Source: Cloeon dipterum (lineage: Eukaryota > Arthropoda > Insecta > Ephemeroptera > Baetidae). Taken from it: 64,000 nucleotides of DNA. The DNA lies in NCBI RefSeq assembly GCF_949628265.1, contig NC_088789.1, positions 25,971,883 to 26,035,882 of the forward strand. Direction: 5' to 3'. The stretch's first letter is position 1, and every line of letters begins with the position of its first letter. Shown one piece after another: positions 11,521 through 24,619 of the stretch. The notes under the pieces are model-generated. The model did no database searches and was not told the origin of the DNA. It was given only the letters and a program-made list of their open reading frames with translations. A program made the translations under genes and the position numbers.

Positions 11521-12708
11521 TCATGCGTCAGTTTGCGTAACAATCAAGGCATGTTTGCCGACAAGTCCTGCTTCCAGTAGTGAAACATTTGATCCTTCGC
11601 AGTGAAGGTCTCGTCGGGGCAAAGGGACAGAAATGTCAAACCAGTCTGGCGCGTTGGGGTAGCAGAAAATAAAATCGAAGACGTCCTGTAAGAAGTAAAA
11701 ATGTTGAAATATTGGCTCCGCTGAGAGGGTTTATATTTTTTCATACCTTCAGCTTGTCTGAGTGGCGAAAGCGTCGCGTGATTCGCTCTCCGTTGGGCAA
11801 TCTGATTGCTAATTGCGACAATTCTGGCAGGCCTGCTGGTGGCTCCACGGGAATCCTGGCGGCCTTTTCTTTCCTCATTTTATCGAGTAGCTGAAGGAAA
11901 TTATTCATTGTTAAATATGTTAAAGCTAATAGACACTCAAAGTGGAGTGTCTTTCATTCAATAGAAACAATTCGATATTTATATATACATCTTCCGTACG
12001 ATAGAAATTTAATTACCTCCTTTTGTGCATCGCGCTCGTGTTTTTCCAAACACAACTTCAAAAGCTCTTCTTCAATAGCCATTAGCATTGACTCCTTCAT
12101 TTTGACGAATTCCTATAGAAATTGCAAAACCAAATTTTAATTTTATTTTGTTCACAACAGGTCCATTAAATTAAAAATGAAAGATGTGATGTAATTGTGA
12201 TATGAGCAGACCTCTTTCTTTTTCTGGTATTCTTCCTCATCTAAACACAAATTTGCCAGAAGCTTTTCAATGTCATGCAGCTTTTGTGCTTTCCTCTGCT
12301 CTCTTTCTTGGTCCTCGCGCAAACATTGAAGGTATTCGTTATCCTGCTGTTGGCGGAGCAGCTTTGTTTCAACTCGGTCGAACCTGCACAGTTGGTAATG
12401 AAAGAGATTATTGACCAATACGCTTTAAGAGGTTTATCAATATTTTCAGAGAGCTAAAAGGGTTTACTGCAGCTATTAAGACCGTTGCATTAATATTGGG
12501 TCTATTAAAAAGCACATGAATACTAAAAAAAAAAAATACCTTAAATCGCTCCGGACCACACTCGAGTCGTCAAAGTTCCTATAAGCATCTCGCTCTAAAA
12601 ACAAATTCAAATGAAAAGAAGGACAATTTTTATTGGTAACGAATTCAAAGCCGCCCGAAAAACTGTAGAAAAAAACTCACCTATGGGATTCATTCGCCCA
12701 ACATCCAT
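11521..12708 (-). CDS. Small FAF-like UBX-domain protein
   Basis: Predicted adaptor for the p97/VCP unfoldase. Six minus-strand exons: 12681-12708, 12540-12594, 12212-12383, 12017-12112, 11747-11890, 11521-11685. Phases close to 219 codons. An acidic/basic helical region (LLRQQQDNEYLQCLREDQE, about residues 35-110) matches the segment that precedes the UBX domain in FAF1/FAF2 proteins. The UBX domain, about residues 135-215, reads IRLPNGERITRRF, then a hydrophobic strand, then VPLPRRDLHCEG. The FxPRR-type loop that contacts p97 is present as PLPRR, with Leu in place of the usual Phe. UBA and UAS domains are absent, so the protein equals only the C-terminal third of FAF proteins. Start chosen at MDVGRMNPI; MNPI is an in-frame alternative. 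Family call is firm, exact orthologue unknown. Confidence 0.85.
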
Positions 12709-13680
12709 TTTTGGAAACCTTGCTCCAAAATCAAGGTAGCACACTGCCGAAAATTATATCTGAAACATCAAAAAAAGATTAATTTAAAATTTGCTTTTCT
12801 CGTCTGTCACGGAAAACGCGTTTATTACTAGACGGCAGGGAGCTACAATCAGCAAGAGAAATGCTCAACATATAAAGAAGGAAATATTTTTAGCCTTGAA
12901 CGATGCACATCCCTCCGCATTTTGTAAGTTCCAGTGAAGCTTTATTGTTAAATAAGGAATTCAACGAATGGCGTTGGTGGTTATAAATATTTCCAAATTC
13001 ATTTCTGCGGTTGTGCATGTGCGTAAAACAATCAACTAAGCTTCGAATGTGTTAATAATTTATAATTTTATTTATAAGGCTGTGAAAAACACCTCAAATT
13101 CGTCTGAAAACTAAGGCGGTTCAAAACTATTTTCCGCCTAACGAATTAAATAAAAAATAAAAATGCTGGGTGTTTCCTCGAGAGATTTGATTTTTCATAT
13201 TTTTGCTAAGAAATATATTGATTTTTTATTAAGTATATGTAGTTTTAGGATAAAAATAACCAAGTTTGATGGAAAATGGAATCCATTTTCCCGGAAAATC
13301 AGGATGAAATCTTGAGAAATCATATTCTTGGTGCTTACAAAATTGTAAGTATATCTCGAATTCTAATGAACTCTGTGCCTAGACGCCTATTTAGACGGTC
13401 AACAACTCTGATTATATTTGCATTTTTTATTTGACCTCAGGGGTGACACAAAGCACGTACCGTGTGGGAGAGACACAGAGGAAAATTATTGAGCCGAACC
13501 AGACGCTTCTCTCGCCTTTGATAGTTAATTTTGAACATCATTGAGATATAATCCGCCACAAGTGGTCTGAATCCTTTTGGTCGGCGGAAAAGCTAAAAAT
13601 TCTCTCTGTACATAAAAGGATTAATTATTTCATTTCATACGCACTTTGTAATTATTAAAAAAACCGGCTCGAGCCTTTTG
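12709..13680. other. Intergenic; contains dispersed repeat 13240-13415
   Basis: No gene seen. 13240-13415 is an inverted counterpart of 61590-61760: both share AAGTTTGATGGAAAAT and TTTTCCCGGAAAATCAGGAT. It is a dispersed repeat of unknown class. Confidence 0.55.
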
Positions 13681-14018
13681 AGTGGCGCGCAAAGCCAGAC
13701 GCTATAGGAACAAAACAGGAATTAAGAATAATTTGCGCAAATTATTTCGCAGACAAACAGCTCGACGCGAATTGCACGCAATTTGGTGTGTCGAGGGCGG
13801 CGAAAGAGCGCCTTTTTGGTCGGCGGCAGCGCGGCGGCAGGGCGCAGGGTCCGTGCGTATCGATCTGTGGGCCCAGCAACGAGAGGGGCTGCAGCCCTCG
13901 GACTTAAAAGCCGCCGCAGCACCACCTACGCGCCACAAGTCGCGCGGACAGACAAGCGACCCGAACCCGCGTCGCAGCTGCCGAACCGACCGACATCACC
14001 TGCAAACGACACCTCGCG
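13680..14018 (+). promoter_or_regulatory. GC-rich island with candidate non-coding first exon
   Basis: Strikingly GC-rich against an AT-rich background, with a TATA-like CTTAAAAG near 13903 and a good splice donor (CTCGCG|GTAAGC) after 14018. It could be the 5' UTR exon of the prohormone gene, whose coding exon begins after a splice acceptor at 26247. That would imply a 12-kb first intron. Inference only; no ORF here looks genuine. Confidence 0.35.
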
Positions 14019-17000
14019 GTAAGCACCATTTACCTGCACACGTTGCAAAATGCACCAGAGCAGGCTAATTGCTGTCCGAAAGGCATTTTATGCACGCCTC
14101 CCTCGCTCCAGTGTGCGTGCCCAGGGATGATTAGTTAAATAAGCATGACGCAAACAAGGTGAACGAACAAGTTTTTTGCCGTCGGTTCGTGTTTGTTAAG
14201 GGAAAGGGTCGTTTCTCGGCCTTGATTGAAAAATTTCGACCTTGTGCCGCTAACAAGCACAAAAACTAGAAACATAAACCCCAGGGTGGATGTATTTTTA
14301 AAAACAACTGTTTCCCCGATTTCTTGAATTTTCAGGTCAGCGTAAAATAAGTAAGATGAATATTTTTAATTTTGTTACAAAAGCACATAGCCCACACACG
14401 GGATATGCTGAGCAGATCAGGTTCTAAAAAATATATTAAAACTAATTAAAAATAAATTAATTCAACAGAAATGATTTTTTTCATTTCTATATGTATTAAT
14501 TGAGAAATAATTAAGATCTAGCCTCGTCCGCTCGGACGCAGCCTTCCTCTTGCTCCTTCGCAACAAACCTTCTTCAAGCTGCACTGATTTTTAGAGTTTG
14601 CCCCTAGAGAAATTCCCTGAATTTGACAGTGTTCTCTAATTAACTGTGAGAAAAAATCAAATCGACCAAATTTTAATAAGAGGCTTCCACTTTGGGTTAT
14701 ATTTTACAATCTAGAACGGCTTCTATTCAAATTGAATGCTCTCTGATTTTGCTCTGCTGCTATATCATATTTAATTACTGTGCAAACAAAATATCATCGC
14801 GTGCTTGCCCTTTTTTAAGAGAGTTAATGAGACAGTCAGTCGCGCATTATTCACAAAAACCGTGGGTGAAATTACAAACCTTAATGGACTGGACTTTGCG
14901 TCCTTTGAGATAGTTTGCGTCAGACATGAAATAATTAATTAGCACAAAAATTGTATACGTTCACTTTTCGTTTTTGCTAGAAAGCACGGATTCATTGCAG
15001 GGAAAAAAATATGGTAGATTTTACAAGGGCGCAGCTTTTATAGCTAAATTGTTAGGAGAAATGTTATCATAACGATCTTGTGCATTTCTACCTTATCTTT
15101 TATTTAAAAAAGAAACGAGGCCATTTCTTGATAGCGAAAAGCGGGATATAATTTTCAAAAATATTGCAATAATCAAGAATGTAATTTTTTTCCCCCCGAT
15201 GACGCAGTCACACTGTTATCGAAGTTATCGGGTTCTGGGTCATTGATTAGGGTGTTATCTGATTATTACTCATCAGCTCATGAAGAGGAAGTGCACAGTT
15301 TCTAGAGCCCCTTTGCGATTGTAAAATATTTCTTCTCAAGCCCCAATATTTTAAGTTTTAATGGAATGCATTTTAACAATTTCCCGGTAGAGAAAAATTA
15401 ATATACAAGAAAGTTGTGACACGTACGCCGCCATTCGGGATAATTGTAATATAGAAGTCCCGCAGGGTTTTAATTAACAATTCAGCATCGGCTCAAACAG
15501 CGGTGGTGTACTCGTGAATTTTCAAAAGTTCCGCATGACTGATAGCCCGAAATGAATTATGTATGTATTCTGCTGGAAAAGTCCCAGCGGGCCCGAAAGT
15601 TGTGATTAATAATTCAACTGTAGAGAGCGTGTCACGGTGATGGAAATGCTATTTTTTTTGGAAACAAGAGAGCCCGACCTTTGCCATTTGCGCAACATAA
15701 TGAGAAACATTTGTTTCCTCATTTGCAGAATGATGTTATCATCGTACGGGTAGAAAAATAGCCTCCTTTCACAAGAAAATTGCTGATGAAAAACAGCTGC
15801 AAAAAGAAAAAAAAGGGCAAACAGCAATCAGTGTAGTAAAAAGTCCGCACTTTGACGAGAGAGTTAAATGCATCTACCGGCGAATGTTCTACTTCGTGTA
15901 ATTAACATCCAAGTTTTTCCAGGAAAATTCGACTGAAATATATCTCCATTTTCAATGCTCCTTCTCTGGTAAAAGGTTCAATTCAGGGAGGATCAAATGA
16001 TGTGCTTATTTGGTAGCATTGGATACCGAGAATTCTCGAAATCAATTGCAAACGGACTGAGCCAAATATATAAATAGAAATGCTGCAAAACGATAAAAGC
16101 TCTTATTCCAGGAATAAACTTTAGACTCATATGGCATATGTGTATATTTCAAGTTTTTGTGTTTAAATAGTGGATATTGATCATAACCGCATATTAACAT
16201 TAATCGTGACGGTCTGTTATCAATGAGTCAGATATCTACAAAGCTGAGATTAAGTGATAATTTGATTTTTGTTATGTTATTTGGCTTTGTTAATATAATT
16301 GCGTATCTTGGAATGGTAAATAAACTGTATGTTTTGCTTTTCGTAACTTTAAGAAACACATAAGCCAATAAGTAACATATTTTCACCCTTTTAGGAGTTA
16401 ATTGAAACACCCCCTTATAAAGATGAGCTTTTGCGTGTTTTATTCATCTGCAGAGAGAGCACTCCAGGGGCACCTGTCAAAAGTGCCAAGAGCTGGCAAG
16501 GGGGAGAACGAGAGAGGGAATCTTGACACTTAAGTGTATCAATTGATGGTACGATTTCTCAAGAAATAAAAACAATACGACCACAGAGGTGCTTTCTGCA
16601 GAAAAACGAGCCGACGAAGGCCGATGTAGTGAGCCCCGTTGCATCGCCATGGCAACAAACCAAACACCAACGGATTGGCCTGCAGGCTCGACTTGATCAT
16701 TTCGCCATTCAGGGGCGAATAGATATAGGCCCCTCATTTAATCAAGTCGGAAAATTACATCACCGACGCCACCCTGATGGAAACACAATGCGTTTGTGCC
16801 AGATCAACAGATGGCTCGATTTAATGCGAATTAGTCTACTGCATGGCCAATCAATATCCGCGAATGGATGGTTCGTTCACCCTTCATCAGGGTCGGACTG
16901 GAAGATTGAAAAATTATTTTCTCCATTTTGCAGACTTAGCAAAAATCTGCACAAATTAAATCAGTTCTTGATTTTATTAGTTTCGTTAATCTAATCATCC

Positions 17001-18640
17001 CTTTCCAAAGCTCAAATAAAATATAAAAACCTTTGCATTCCCGAAACACCCAGAGATTTTCTCACTCTTGCCCCAAACGCAAATATATTTATAACAAAAT
17101 TGAAAGTATCATTTTTAGCTCCTTATTCTTCATTTTCCCGACGAAAAAAACGAACTAGCTAACGAATTGATTAATTAATTAATTTGTCCAGTCCATCCCT
17201 AGCTCTAAATATGAATTCGGCGCACAATACAGCCCTGACGAGGGTCGAACAGACGCGACCCACGCCCGATCCGAACGCGTTGATTAATTAGCCGGGTTGA
17301 TGAGCACACGACGAGCAGACAGTGACAGAGAGTGGGTTGATGCGTTTGACGTGCATGTGTTTAGTCTATTTCGATTGTTGCGTAGCTCCAGCGCGTAATT
17401 TGATTACTTGTGTGCGTTTATCACTCCAGCCGCGGGTCATGGGGTAGCATTTTGTAGTCCAATTAGTGATCCATATATAGGATAGCAACTATATATACAA
17501 TGCTTGGCTTGATCGATTGAAACTATAGCTGTAATTGAAGGCCAATTTCGGTAGATTTTCTTTGTTTGCGCGGCAGCAGAGATATCGCCGTCTGTTTTAG
17601 AGACCTTTGAATACTAATAGATGTGTAAATAACATGTATGCAAAAAAGAGAGCTTTCAGAAAGCTCATTTTGATAGTAAAAAAATAAGGAGCGCTCCATG
17701 ATTAAAAATGTAAACATGGCCTGGATTTAAATAGAGCAACGAGAAAAATTCCAGGAACAATTAAGCAGCTTAGCTTTTTTCATATTACGTTGCAGTTAAT
17801 CATTCCAAGCAGGCAGAGTAATAATAAATTCCAAGGAAATAGGTCATTTAATGATGCCAGTGATGATAAAATAATTTTTTCTGCTTTTAACGAGCGCTAC
17901 AAAAATGCACATATCCTAAATTCTGATTCGCTTAACTAACCTTATGATTTTTGGAAACATAAAACCGATTTCTAAAAGTGAACAATTCTGCTTCTTTTGG
18001 CACGAAATTATTTTTCCATTTCAGAATTAAATTGAGAGCAATTAAAAATACTCACGCAGGAATTTAATTGCGTTAGATGAGAGAATGGCTGGGATGGTCG
18101 AGACCCGTGGGGCTGGAACAGTGTACAATGTATTCACTTATAGCCAACTATCCTTAAATTTTTATACCCTCTAGTACAGTATAGAGCAAATATTGTATTT
18201 TTTACTCTTTGTTTCAATATTTTGTTTGATTAAAATCAATATATGTTACGATATTCTAAGAAATTAATCGAAAATTTGTTTTCTTAATAATTGTTCTCAG
18301 ACTTTGACAAACAAACATGTATTCCTCGCGTCTATATAAGTTAAATTGTCATGTAATTATACAAAAATATACAAAGTTTTGAATTGTATCCCCCAATAAT
18401 TATGAATATAATTTTTGTTTAATTTCCTTTATAAAAACACGCAAGCAAGCGTAGTGTACATAAAAATTATCTTATTGTAAAAGAATGAAAAACGTTCAAG
18501 AATAGATTCTATTCATGTTTTGTCGAGGGGAAATGTTAACCACCAAACCTGCAAAACTTGAGAATCCTCTTTATTTCCTTCCTAAAATAATGCGCTCAAG
18601 TTTCTTTTTATAGGCAACGATCGCATTAAAAATTCACACC
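14019..18640. other. Gene-poor AT-rich stretch
   Basis: No coding exon, RNA gene or clear element recognised. Short GC-richer patches at 16600-16880 and 17210-17450 stand out and could be regulatory. This is speculation from base composition alone. Confidence 0.4.
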
Positions 18641-19140
18641 CCTACTTTTCTCTCAGCAGCGGCTGGAAATTCCTCTCGAGGACGGAGGAAAGAAAGTTTG
18701 CCAAGTGCGTGGCGTGGCGACGACGCGGTTGCCTGCTAAAAATTTATGCCGCGCGCAAATAAAACTTTCCGGCCAAGCGCACGCATTGTTCTCCGGGTGG
18801 AGAGAGCGTGGGCCGTCGTCGCGGCGAATTCATCGTCGTCGGCGCTCCGAATTGCGGCACCTGCTTGGGACTGAGCCGTGCCCCAGTCTCTTAATTTGAT
18901 TTCCAGGCAGCAATACGTGGGGTGGCTCAAGGCGAAATTCCGTGCTGCCCCGAGCATGCCATTAGCATCGTGCGGTTATTGCGGATTTCATCTCACGCTC
19001 GTGCTCGTCTTTGCTCACTTCTTTTCGCAATCGATAGCTGCACATGCCTTCGAGAATTCAGGCAGCCCACTCTGCCTCGCCTCGCCTCGCTTAATTGCAA
19101 AAGGGAAGCCTTTCGCGCGCTAAAAGCATCTAGCCACTAA
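18640..19140. other. GC-rich island, possible regulatory region
   Basis: About 500 bp, distinctly richer in GC and CpG than its flanks. Open frames exist on both strands, but none resembles a known protein, and composition alone explains their length. It may be a promoter or enhancer. Confidence 0.3.
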
Positions 19141-19489
19141 TGAAATCAACCGGAGCAACATTTCCATCTCAACGACGACTTCCGTTCCATTGTCTTCACT
19201 CTGGGGACGTGACAATCAGTCGAATTTACTCGAAACTTCTGACTTTTAAGAGAGCAACTTGTGGAATATTCGTAATTGAATTTTAGCCGTCAGTGAATTT
19301 TTTTTTTTAAGAAATCAGGAGCGAGGAACAGTTAAATAAATCAGATTTTGCTCAAACTCCTGGCTTTTGTCAGTGATTTATCACTTGATTTTTATTCTTT
19401 TCGTCGCGATCAATCCAACGGTGCGCAATTTATGGTCAAATGTCCCTATAAATTATGAAAAAATCACGTTTTGCAATATTGAGACAGTT

Positions 19490-19760
19490 GATGCTCACCG
19501 CTTGATTAAGATGCAAACTTTTAAGCCGGTATTTTATTAAAAGTTTAAACAGCAACCTGGGAAATTTTTAGCTCTTCGTAATTTTTCTTTCAAGGAGTAA
19601 ATTGCCTCAAATTTTCTTTAAAGCTTTTCTTTAATGAAGTTGTATATTTATATATTAAGGGTGAGATTTTATCAGCTATAGTTTTAAGAAATGGCAAAAA
19701 AACTCACCAATTTGAGCAACTTAAATTTGAGTACTTACAATTAAAACTTCTTTAAGAGGG
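19490..19760 (-). repeat. Copy of the dispersed ~400-bp AT-rich repeat family
   Basis: Begins with GATGCTCACCGCTTGATTAA, shared with 3801-3820, followed by a degenerate tract with GCAACCTGGGAAATTTTTAG that matches 1970-2000 and, in reverse, 57660-57680. Non-coding. Confidence 0.5.
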
Positions 19761-20679
19761 AACAGATTTATTAATTGTTTCAGGCATTTGACATTATTTT
19801 GAACTATTAATATTAAAAACGCTAGAGCTTTTTGAATAATGAAGAAATAGTTTCATTGAACAAAAAAGACGCAGTTATAAAATACGTAAAACGATTTGTC
19901 CCTCCAAGTATTAAAATTAAAAAAATTTGCAAGAAATCCAAATTATTGTGTTTATTGTCTAAAACTCACAGTCAATATAATTATAATAAATAAAGTTTGG
20001 GATTCTATCTGATTCGGACGGTGTATAATAATAACTTAAATAAATAGAAAATCATTTCATTTTTTGTATTCATTTAAAAATAATGAAATTCATAAAATTT
20101 TAAATTCAAATTTATTTATATTCTCCAGCTGAAATATTCGTTGCATTAAAAGGGGGGAAATTTGAAAATGTATAATATATGCTAGATCTTTACTTGTTGG
20201 AAGAGTAAAGGAGGACTTTTTTAAGCAACGAGCCTGAATTCCGTTCTATGAAACAACCAACTTTGAGTGCTGACACGTTAATGTAGTATATAATTAGGTT
20301 TTTGTTTGAAATTTCGCTCAAGGCAGCTCACAATTTCGATGTTGGGACCGCTCTAGTAAGAAAAAAATTCGTGCCGTACAGATTTTTTAAATTTTGCCTG
20401 AAAATGTTTAAGAATTTTGAACAAATTTAAATGAACGACATTTTTGCGATATTTAAATGTCGTAATCTCTCGTTTTATGATTTTTCCTGCACCCCTGCTG
20501 TAGCACGCAATATTCAGAAGTGGATTCCAAATAAACTCGCCCAATTTCCTCGGCACAAAAAGGCATTCATTTTCGTTCCACTTGAGAAACGATTGTGCTC
20601 AAGACTTCACCTCATTGTTACAGTCGAGTTGCCATTCTTCTCTTATTCCTTCGGCGCCTATATGTGTATTATATTCTTG

Positions 20680-21070
20680 TTCTTTCACGCAGAATGGACG
20701 AGCCCCTTTCACACGCCCCGGCACGTAGCACGTGATTTTCCATTCCGGCGACGCACTTTCGGCCTCTTTGTTCGCGACTCTCGGCGACAATTTCGCAACA
20801 AGCGCGAGCGCGCGCGTGTCGAGTCGAGCGTCAACCGTCTTTGCGAGCGACGAGGAACAAAAACTTGTGGCATGAATTCTTCGTCAGTGGAGCACTCGAG
20901 AATATTAACGCACAGAATGAATGGGCCGACGAGGAATTCGCTCATGAAGCAGAGTCGCCTGCCGCTCGGCGACGCAGGCAACGCGTCGCTCGAACGTGCC
21001 CGGCCCGTTGCATACGCTCGTCGACGAGGCCGGGTCTCGCTCTCTCGCTCTGTCACCGCTTTTATGAGCT
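20680..21070. other. GC-rich island, no supported gene
   Basis: CpG-rich patch with overlapping long frames on both strands, including a 213-codon one on plus. The translations are arginine/serine-rich low-complexity strings without domains, so I treat them as chance frames. Confidence 0.3.
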
Positions 21071-21765
21071 AAAGTTTTTGCGTGGGAGATCGTTGAATCT
21101 GCTAGATTGGCATGGCAGAGAGAGCAGCCTCTCGTCTTGAGCGCTTGATTATTGACTGACTGACTGAGTGAGGGCTCGTTTCAAATCGACATCGCGTTTT
21201 TCTGCGCACTACTTCTTTCCTCCAGGAAAACTTCAGTAATTGCAATGAGAAGATCGATAGAAATGAGAATATTCTCCGATTGGGTGCCAGCGTTTTAAAT
21301 ATGGAATCGAAATTGGATTTCATCCAGTGCAGAGAGAGGTCTGGGAAATATGATTTTATCGGAAATTGCATATATCACTTGTTGCCACAGGCCATGAATA
21401 GTTCCAAATAATTTAAAGCAAAAAAGATGAGTATTTTCTAGGGCTATCAAGCCACTAATCTGACAAGGATTGATCCGAGGAAAATTATTTTTTCTTATTA
21501 CCATCATGCAGAGAAAGGAAAACTTACCGTTATTTGCATTTTTCGAGTTTTGGACGTTCAAATCTTGAATTTTGAAAACTTTCAACGATTATTTACAGCT
21601 GTTAAGTATAATGGACAATCTTGAAAATTTTTAATTCAAGATTTTATAGTGGATTTTGACCGTTTTAAACGCTTGAAAGTATTTTATAAGCCGCTCTTCT
21701 GTTAGTTTAAGTAATTTTGCTGTTCAGTTCACAAATAACGTATATCTTAAAATAATTAATTTTAG

Positions 21766-22030
21766 CAGATTCGTGCGACGCGCAGATATGGCGTCCGGTG
21801 GAGTATGGCGCGAAAAAACGGTCACGTAAAAATTCGCGAAAAGAACCAAGTTTTCGTCAATATTGTGACATAATTTGCATTACTTGAACTAATTGTGTCT
21901 TTTGGGTCGTAAAAACAAACTCTTGACACTCGTACGAGAATCCAAAGAGAGCTTTTTGCTTCTCACATTCAGACGCCATCTTGGATCTGCGTAGTGGGAA
22001 CCAATTTTATCGCACATCTGGCCCCCGTTG
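21766..22030 (+). mobile_element. hAT-type MITE, copy B (end damaged)
   Basis: Interior matches copies A and C closely (GTGCGACGCGCAGATATGGC near the left, CGCACATCTGGCCCCCG at the right). The outer bases of the left terminus are missing and the right terminus is mutated to CCCCCGTTG. No 8-bp target duplication is visible. It is the most degraded of the three copies. Confidence 0.82.
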
Positions 22031-22299
22031 AAATTGAGAAAATAAATTAAATTATATTTGTGTGCACCACTTATATCAGACTTTAGTAATCCAATTTTTT
22101 TACCAAAAAATGTTAGTTTCGCACACATCAAAATACATATTATTTAGCGTAAAGGAGAAAACACATAAAAAACAGACAAAAACACACATATATTAAAATG
22201 AGCCATTAAGAAATTTGGGCAAATATAACAATACTTCCTGTAGAATAAATGTTTTATTACAAGCAACTTAACATTTTTTTTTAGAAAACTCTCAGAGTT

Positions 22300-23310
22300 T
22301 ATTTCCTTCAAGTCAGAATGCACGGCGGCAATGGTATGTCGTGTGCGAGCTGCGAGTTTAGAGTGAGTGCAAAACTGCTATTGATTTACAAGAGCCGAGT
22401 GTGTCTGTCTGTGTGAGCGGTGATATTTCTAGTTTCAAGGCTGTCGACGACCAATTCGCAAGCCACCAACCCTTTTTTCCGCTCGCTTGCTTTCACGTTG
22501 ATTGCATGCAAAACGTCAATGCCTTGGGCGAAAATAAACACGTCACTTATCAGCCGCGAAACACGCTCGGAATCGAGTAAAACATCCTGCGGAGACAGTC
22601 CTTTTTTGCAGGAAGTGCGTAGAGCGCGGAGGAGGACAGATTTACGAGGGCAGAGAGGGTAGCAATAATGCAAATCCTGCTACGTGCTGCTTTCCCGCAC
22701 TGTCCGTCGGAATAAAAAACCACTATATGTGAACTGAAAAAAAGCCGAGAGTTGGCTCCGGGATTTTAGCGCGGGCGTGCCAAGGTTGCTAATTTGCTAA
22801 ATGAGACGAGGAGGCCATGAATAAGCTTTAATTGTGCCTGCAATTGTGCGCTCTGCATTGTGCACTGTTCTATGGCTTGGATTCTTGGCAATAAACAGAA
22901 TGGGGGCTTACTAACATTAATGCTTGGCAATTGCCTTCCTTAGAGGTATTCGGGATTAAAATTTTAGTAGTTCTTTGAGCTAATCCTTGATGAAATGAAT
23001 TTTCTGGAGGTTGAAGTTAGCAGTAGGTACAAAAGTTGTCCTGATTTTTGTCGTTTTGGTTAAGTAATCCTGTTTTTGAGTGAATTTATGCACGCAATGA
23101 ACTGAAATAAAATAATATTAAGAGAGGAGCCCTCTTTTCTAAGAAAACTTGAACGTTCAGTTTTGATCTGGAAATTTCTAAAATTTTTCCTCGGGGAATT
23201 TTGTTTTCGGAAGCACTAAAAAATTATATGCTATTTAATTAACGTTCTAGAATAAATTTTCAACACGCACATAGGTTTAACGATTTTAAACTCTGGCTAA
23301 ACTTTATCTT
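22300..23310. other. Intergenic, no gene seen
   Basis: 22320-22680 is relatively GC-rich with an open frame of 95 codons on the minus strand, but I recognise no domain and no splice context. The rest is AT-rich filler. Confidence 0.3.
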
Positions 23311-23316
23311 TAAAGT

Positions 23317-23745
23317 GGAATGATACTGGGCAACAACTGAAAATTAGTTGAATTGTTGGTAGCCATAAGCAATTGATCGATAAACAATTTGTTCAACAAT
23401 TTGCATTAAATAAAAAAGGACATTGCTACAATAAAAATTCAAATTTTGCCAAATTTCTCCAGAATTTATTGTGCTTGAACATATTTTCTTGGCATATTCC
23501 GATTCCTCTCGTCGAGATCTGTTCAATTGTGTATGCCACTTATTGGGGAAACTCTTGCTTTTGAAATTAAATCGGATTTCAAGTAAGGAGACAGCCATTA
23601 CCATTTGAAAAACACGGTACCTTTCCAGCCAATTTTCTCGAAAAATTACAGTGCTTCCTAGGTCAATTTAGGCTTTAACTGAATCCTAAGGGGCGAGGTT
23701 ATGCATTGGCAACAAGCATTTTCCAGGCTTTTGCAGTATCATTCC
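23317..23745 (+). mobile_element. ~430-bp terminal-inverted-repeat element
   Basis: Bounded by GGAATGATACTG at the left and its reverse complement CAGTATCATTCC at the right. Most of it matches the right arm of the caspase-intron repeat (about 1560-1940), including TTGGCATATTCCGATTCCTC and TCAAGTAAGGAGACAGCC. Non-coding, so a MITE-like non-autonomous element is likely. Confidence 0.65.
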
Positions 23746-24546
23746 TCTTTTAAGTGAAATAATATATATCTCGCAATTTAGAAAAACAATTCATCTTAAT
23801 TTACATTTAAAATTAGGAAAAAATTCAGTTTACAGCATAATTTTCGGCTCCAAAGTTTTTATTTTGGGCTTACAAAAATTTCAAATGGTTAGGCTTTATT
23901 TGCGTACTGAAAAATGCGGTTGAATGTGCCAAGAGGAGAATTCCCCTACTCAAAACTTACACGATTTCTAAGAGAGGAGTCGAAACCAAACAGAAAAAAG
24001 CATGTCCCAGGCAAAATAAATTTCAGAAGTCAATCCCAACAACAACAACTGATTCTATTGACATCTTGATAAAACCAACAATGCTCATCCTGTAGAGCTT
24101 CGACAGTTCAGAAGTTTCCTCTAGAAAAAAATCACGCCGCAAGGGATTCGGCCAAAACAGTGTTATTGATAAACACAAAAATCGCTGTCAATAAATTCAT
24201 ATGGTGCACATCCAAGCGAGCATCTGCCAGATTGATTTGTTTTTTTGCACGTGAGAAGGGCGCGTTCATGCATGCAGGGTGCTGCAAAATGCCAAGAAAG
24301 GAAAAAAAAAAGTTGGCACAATCACCGCGCACCATCGGATTGAGCTGTGTGACGCAAGTCGGCGCCCACACACACCGAAGGAAACAGAAGCAGCGCATGA
24401 AGGCGTAGTTTGTCGTTTGCAACATTTTTGCAGAGCGTCGTTTGATAAATTGCGGCAGATAGTAGCGCAAATCTTTTGCGTGTGTAGTGCGGACAAGTTG
24501 GCGCCAGTCTAGCTGGCACTGGATCAAAAAAGGCCCGCAGAGGGAT

Positions 24547-24547
<1 letters not shown>

Positions 24548-24608
<61 letters not shown>
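24548..24608. repeat. (CT)n microsatellite, 61 bp
   Basis: Uninterrupted CT dinucleotide tract. The plus strand is pure pyrimidine. It lies in the gene-poor region upstream of the prohormone gene. Confidence 0.98.
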
Positions 24609-24612
<4 letters not shown>

Positions 24613-24619
24613 CAGAATT

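Noticed and set aside
20431-21072. 213-codon plus frame and 115-codon minus frame
   Set aside because: Both lie in a GC-rich patch where stops are rare; the translations have no domain, no start context and no splice neighbours.
22386-22673. 95-codon minus-strand frame in a GC-richer patch
   Set aside because: No similarity to a known family, and an overlapping plus-strand frame of similar length exists; not supportable as a gene.
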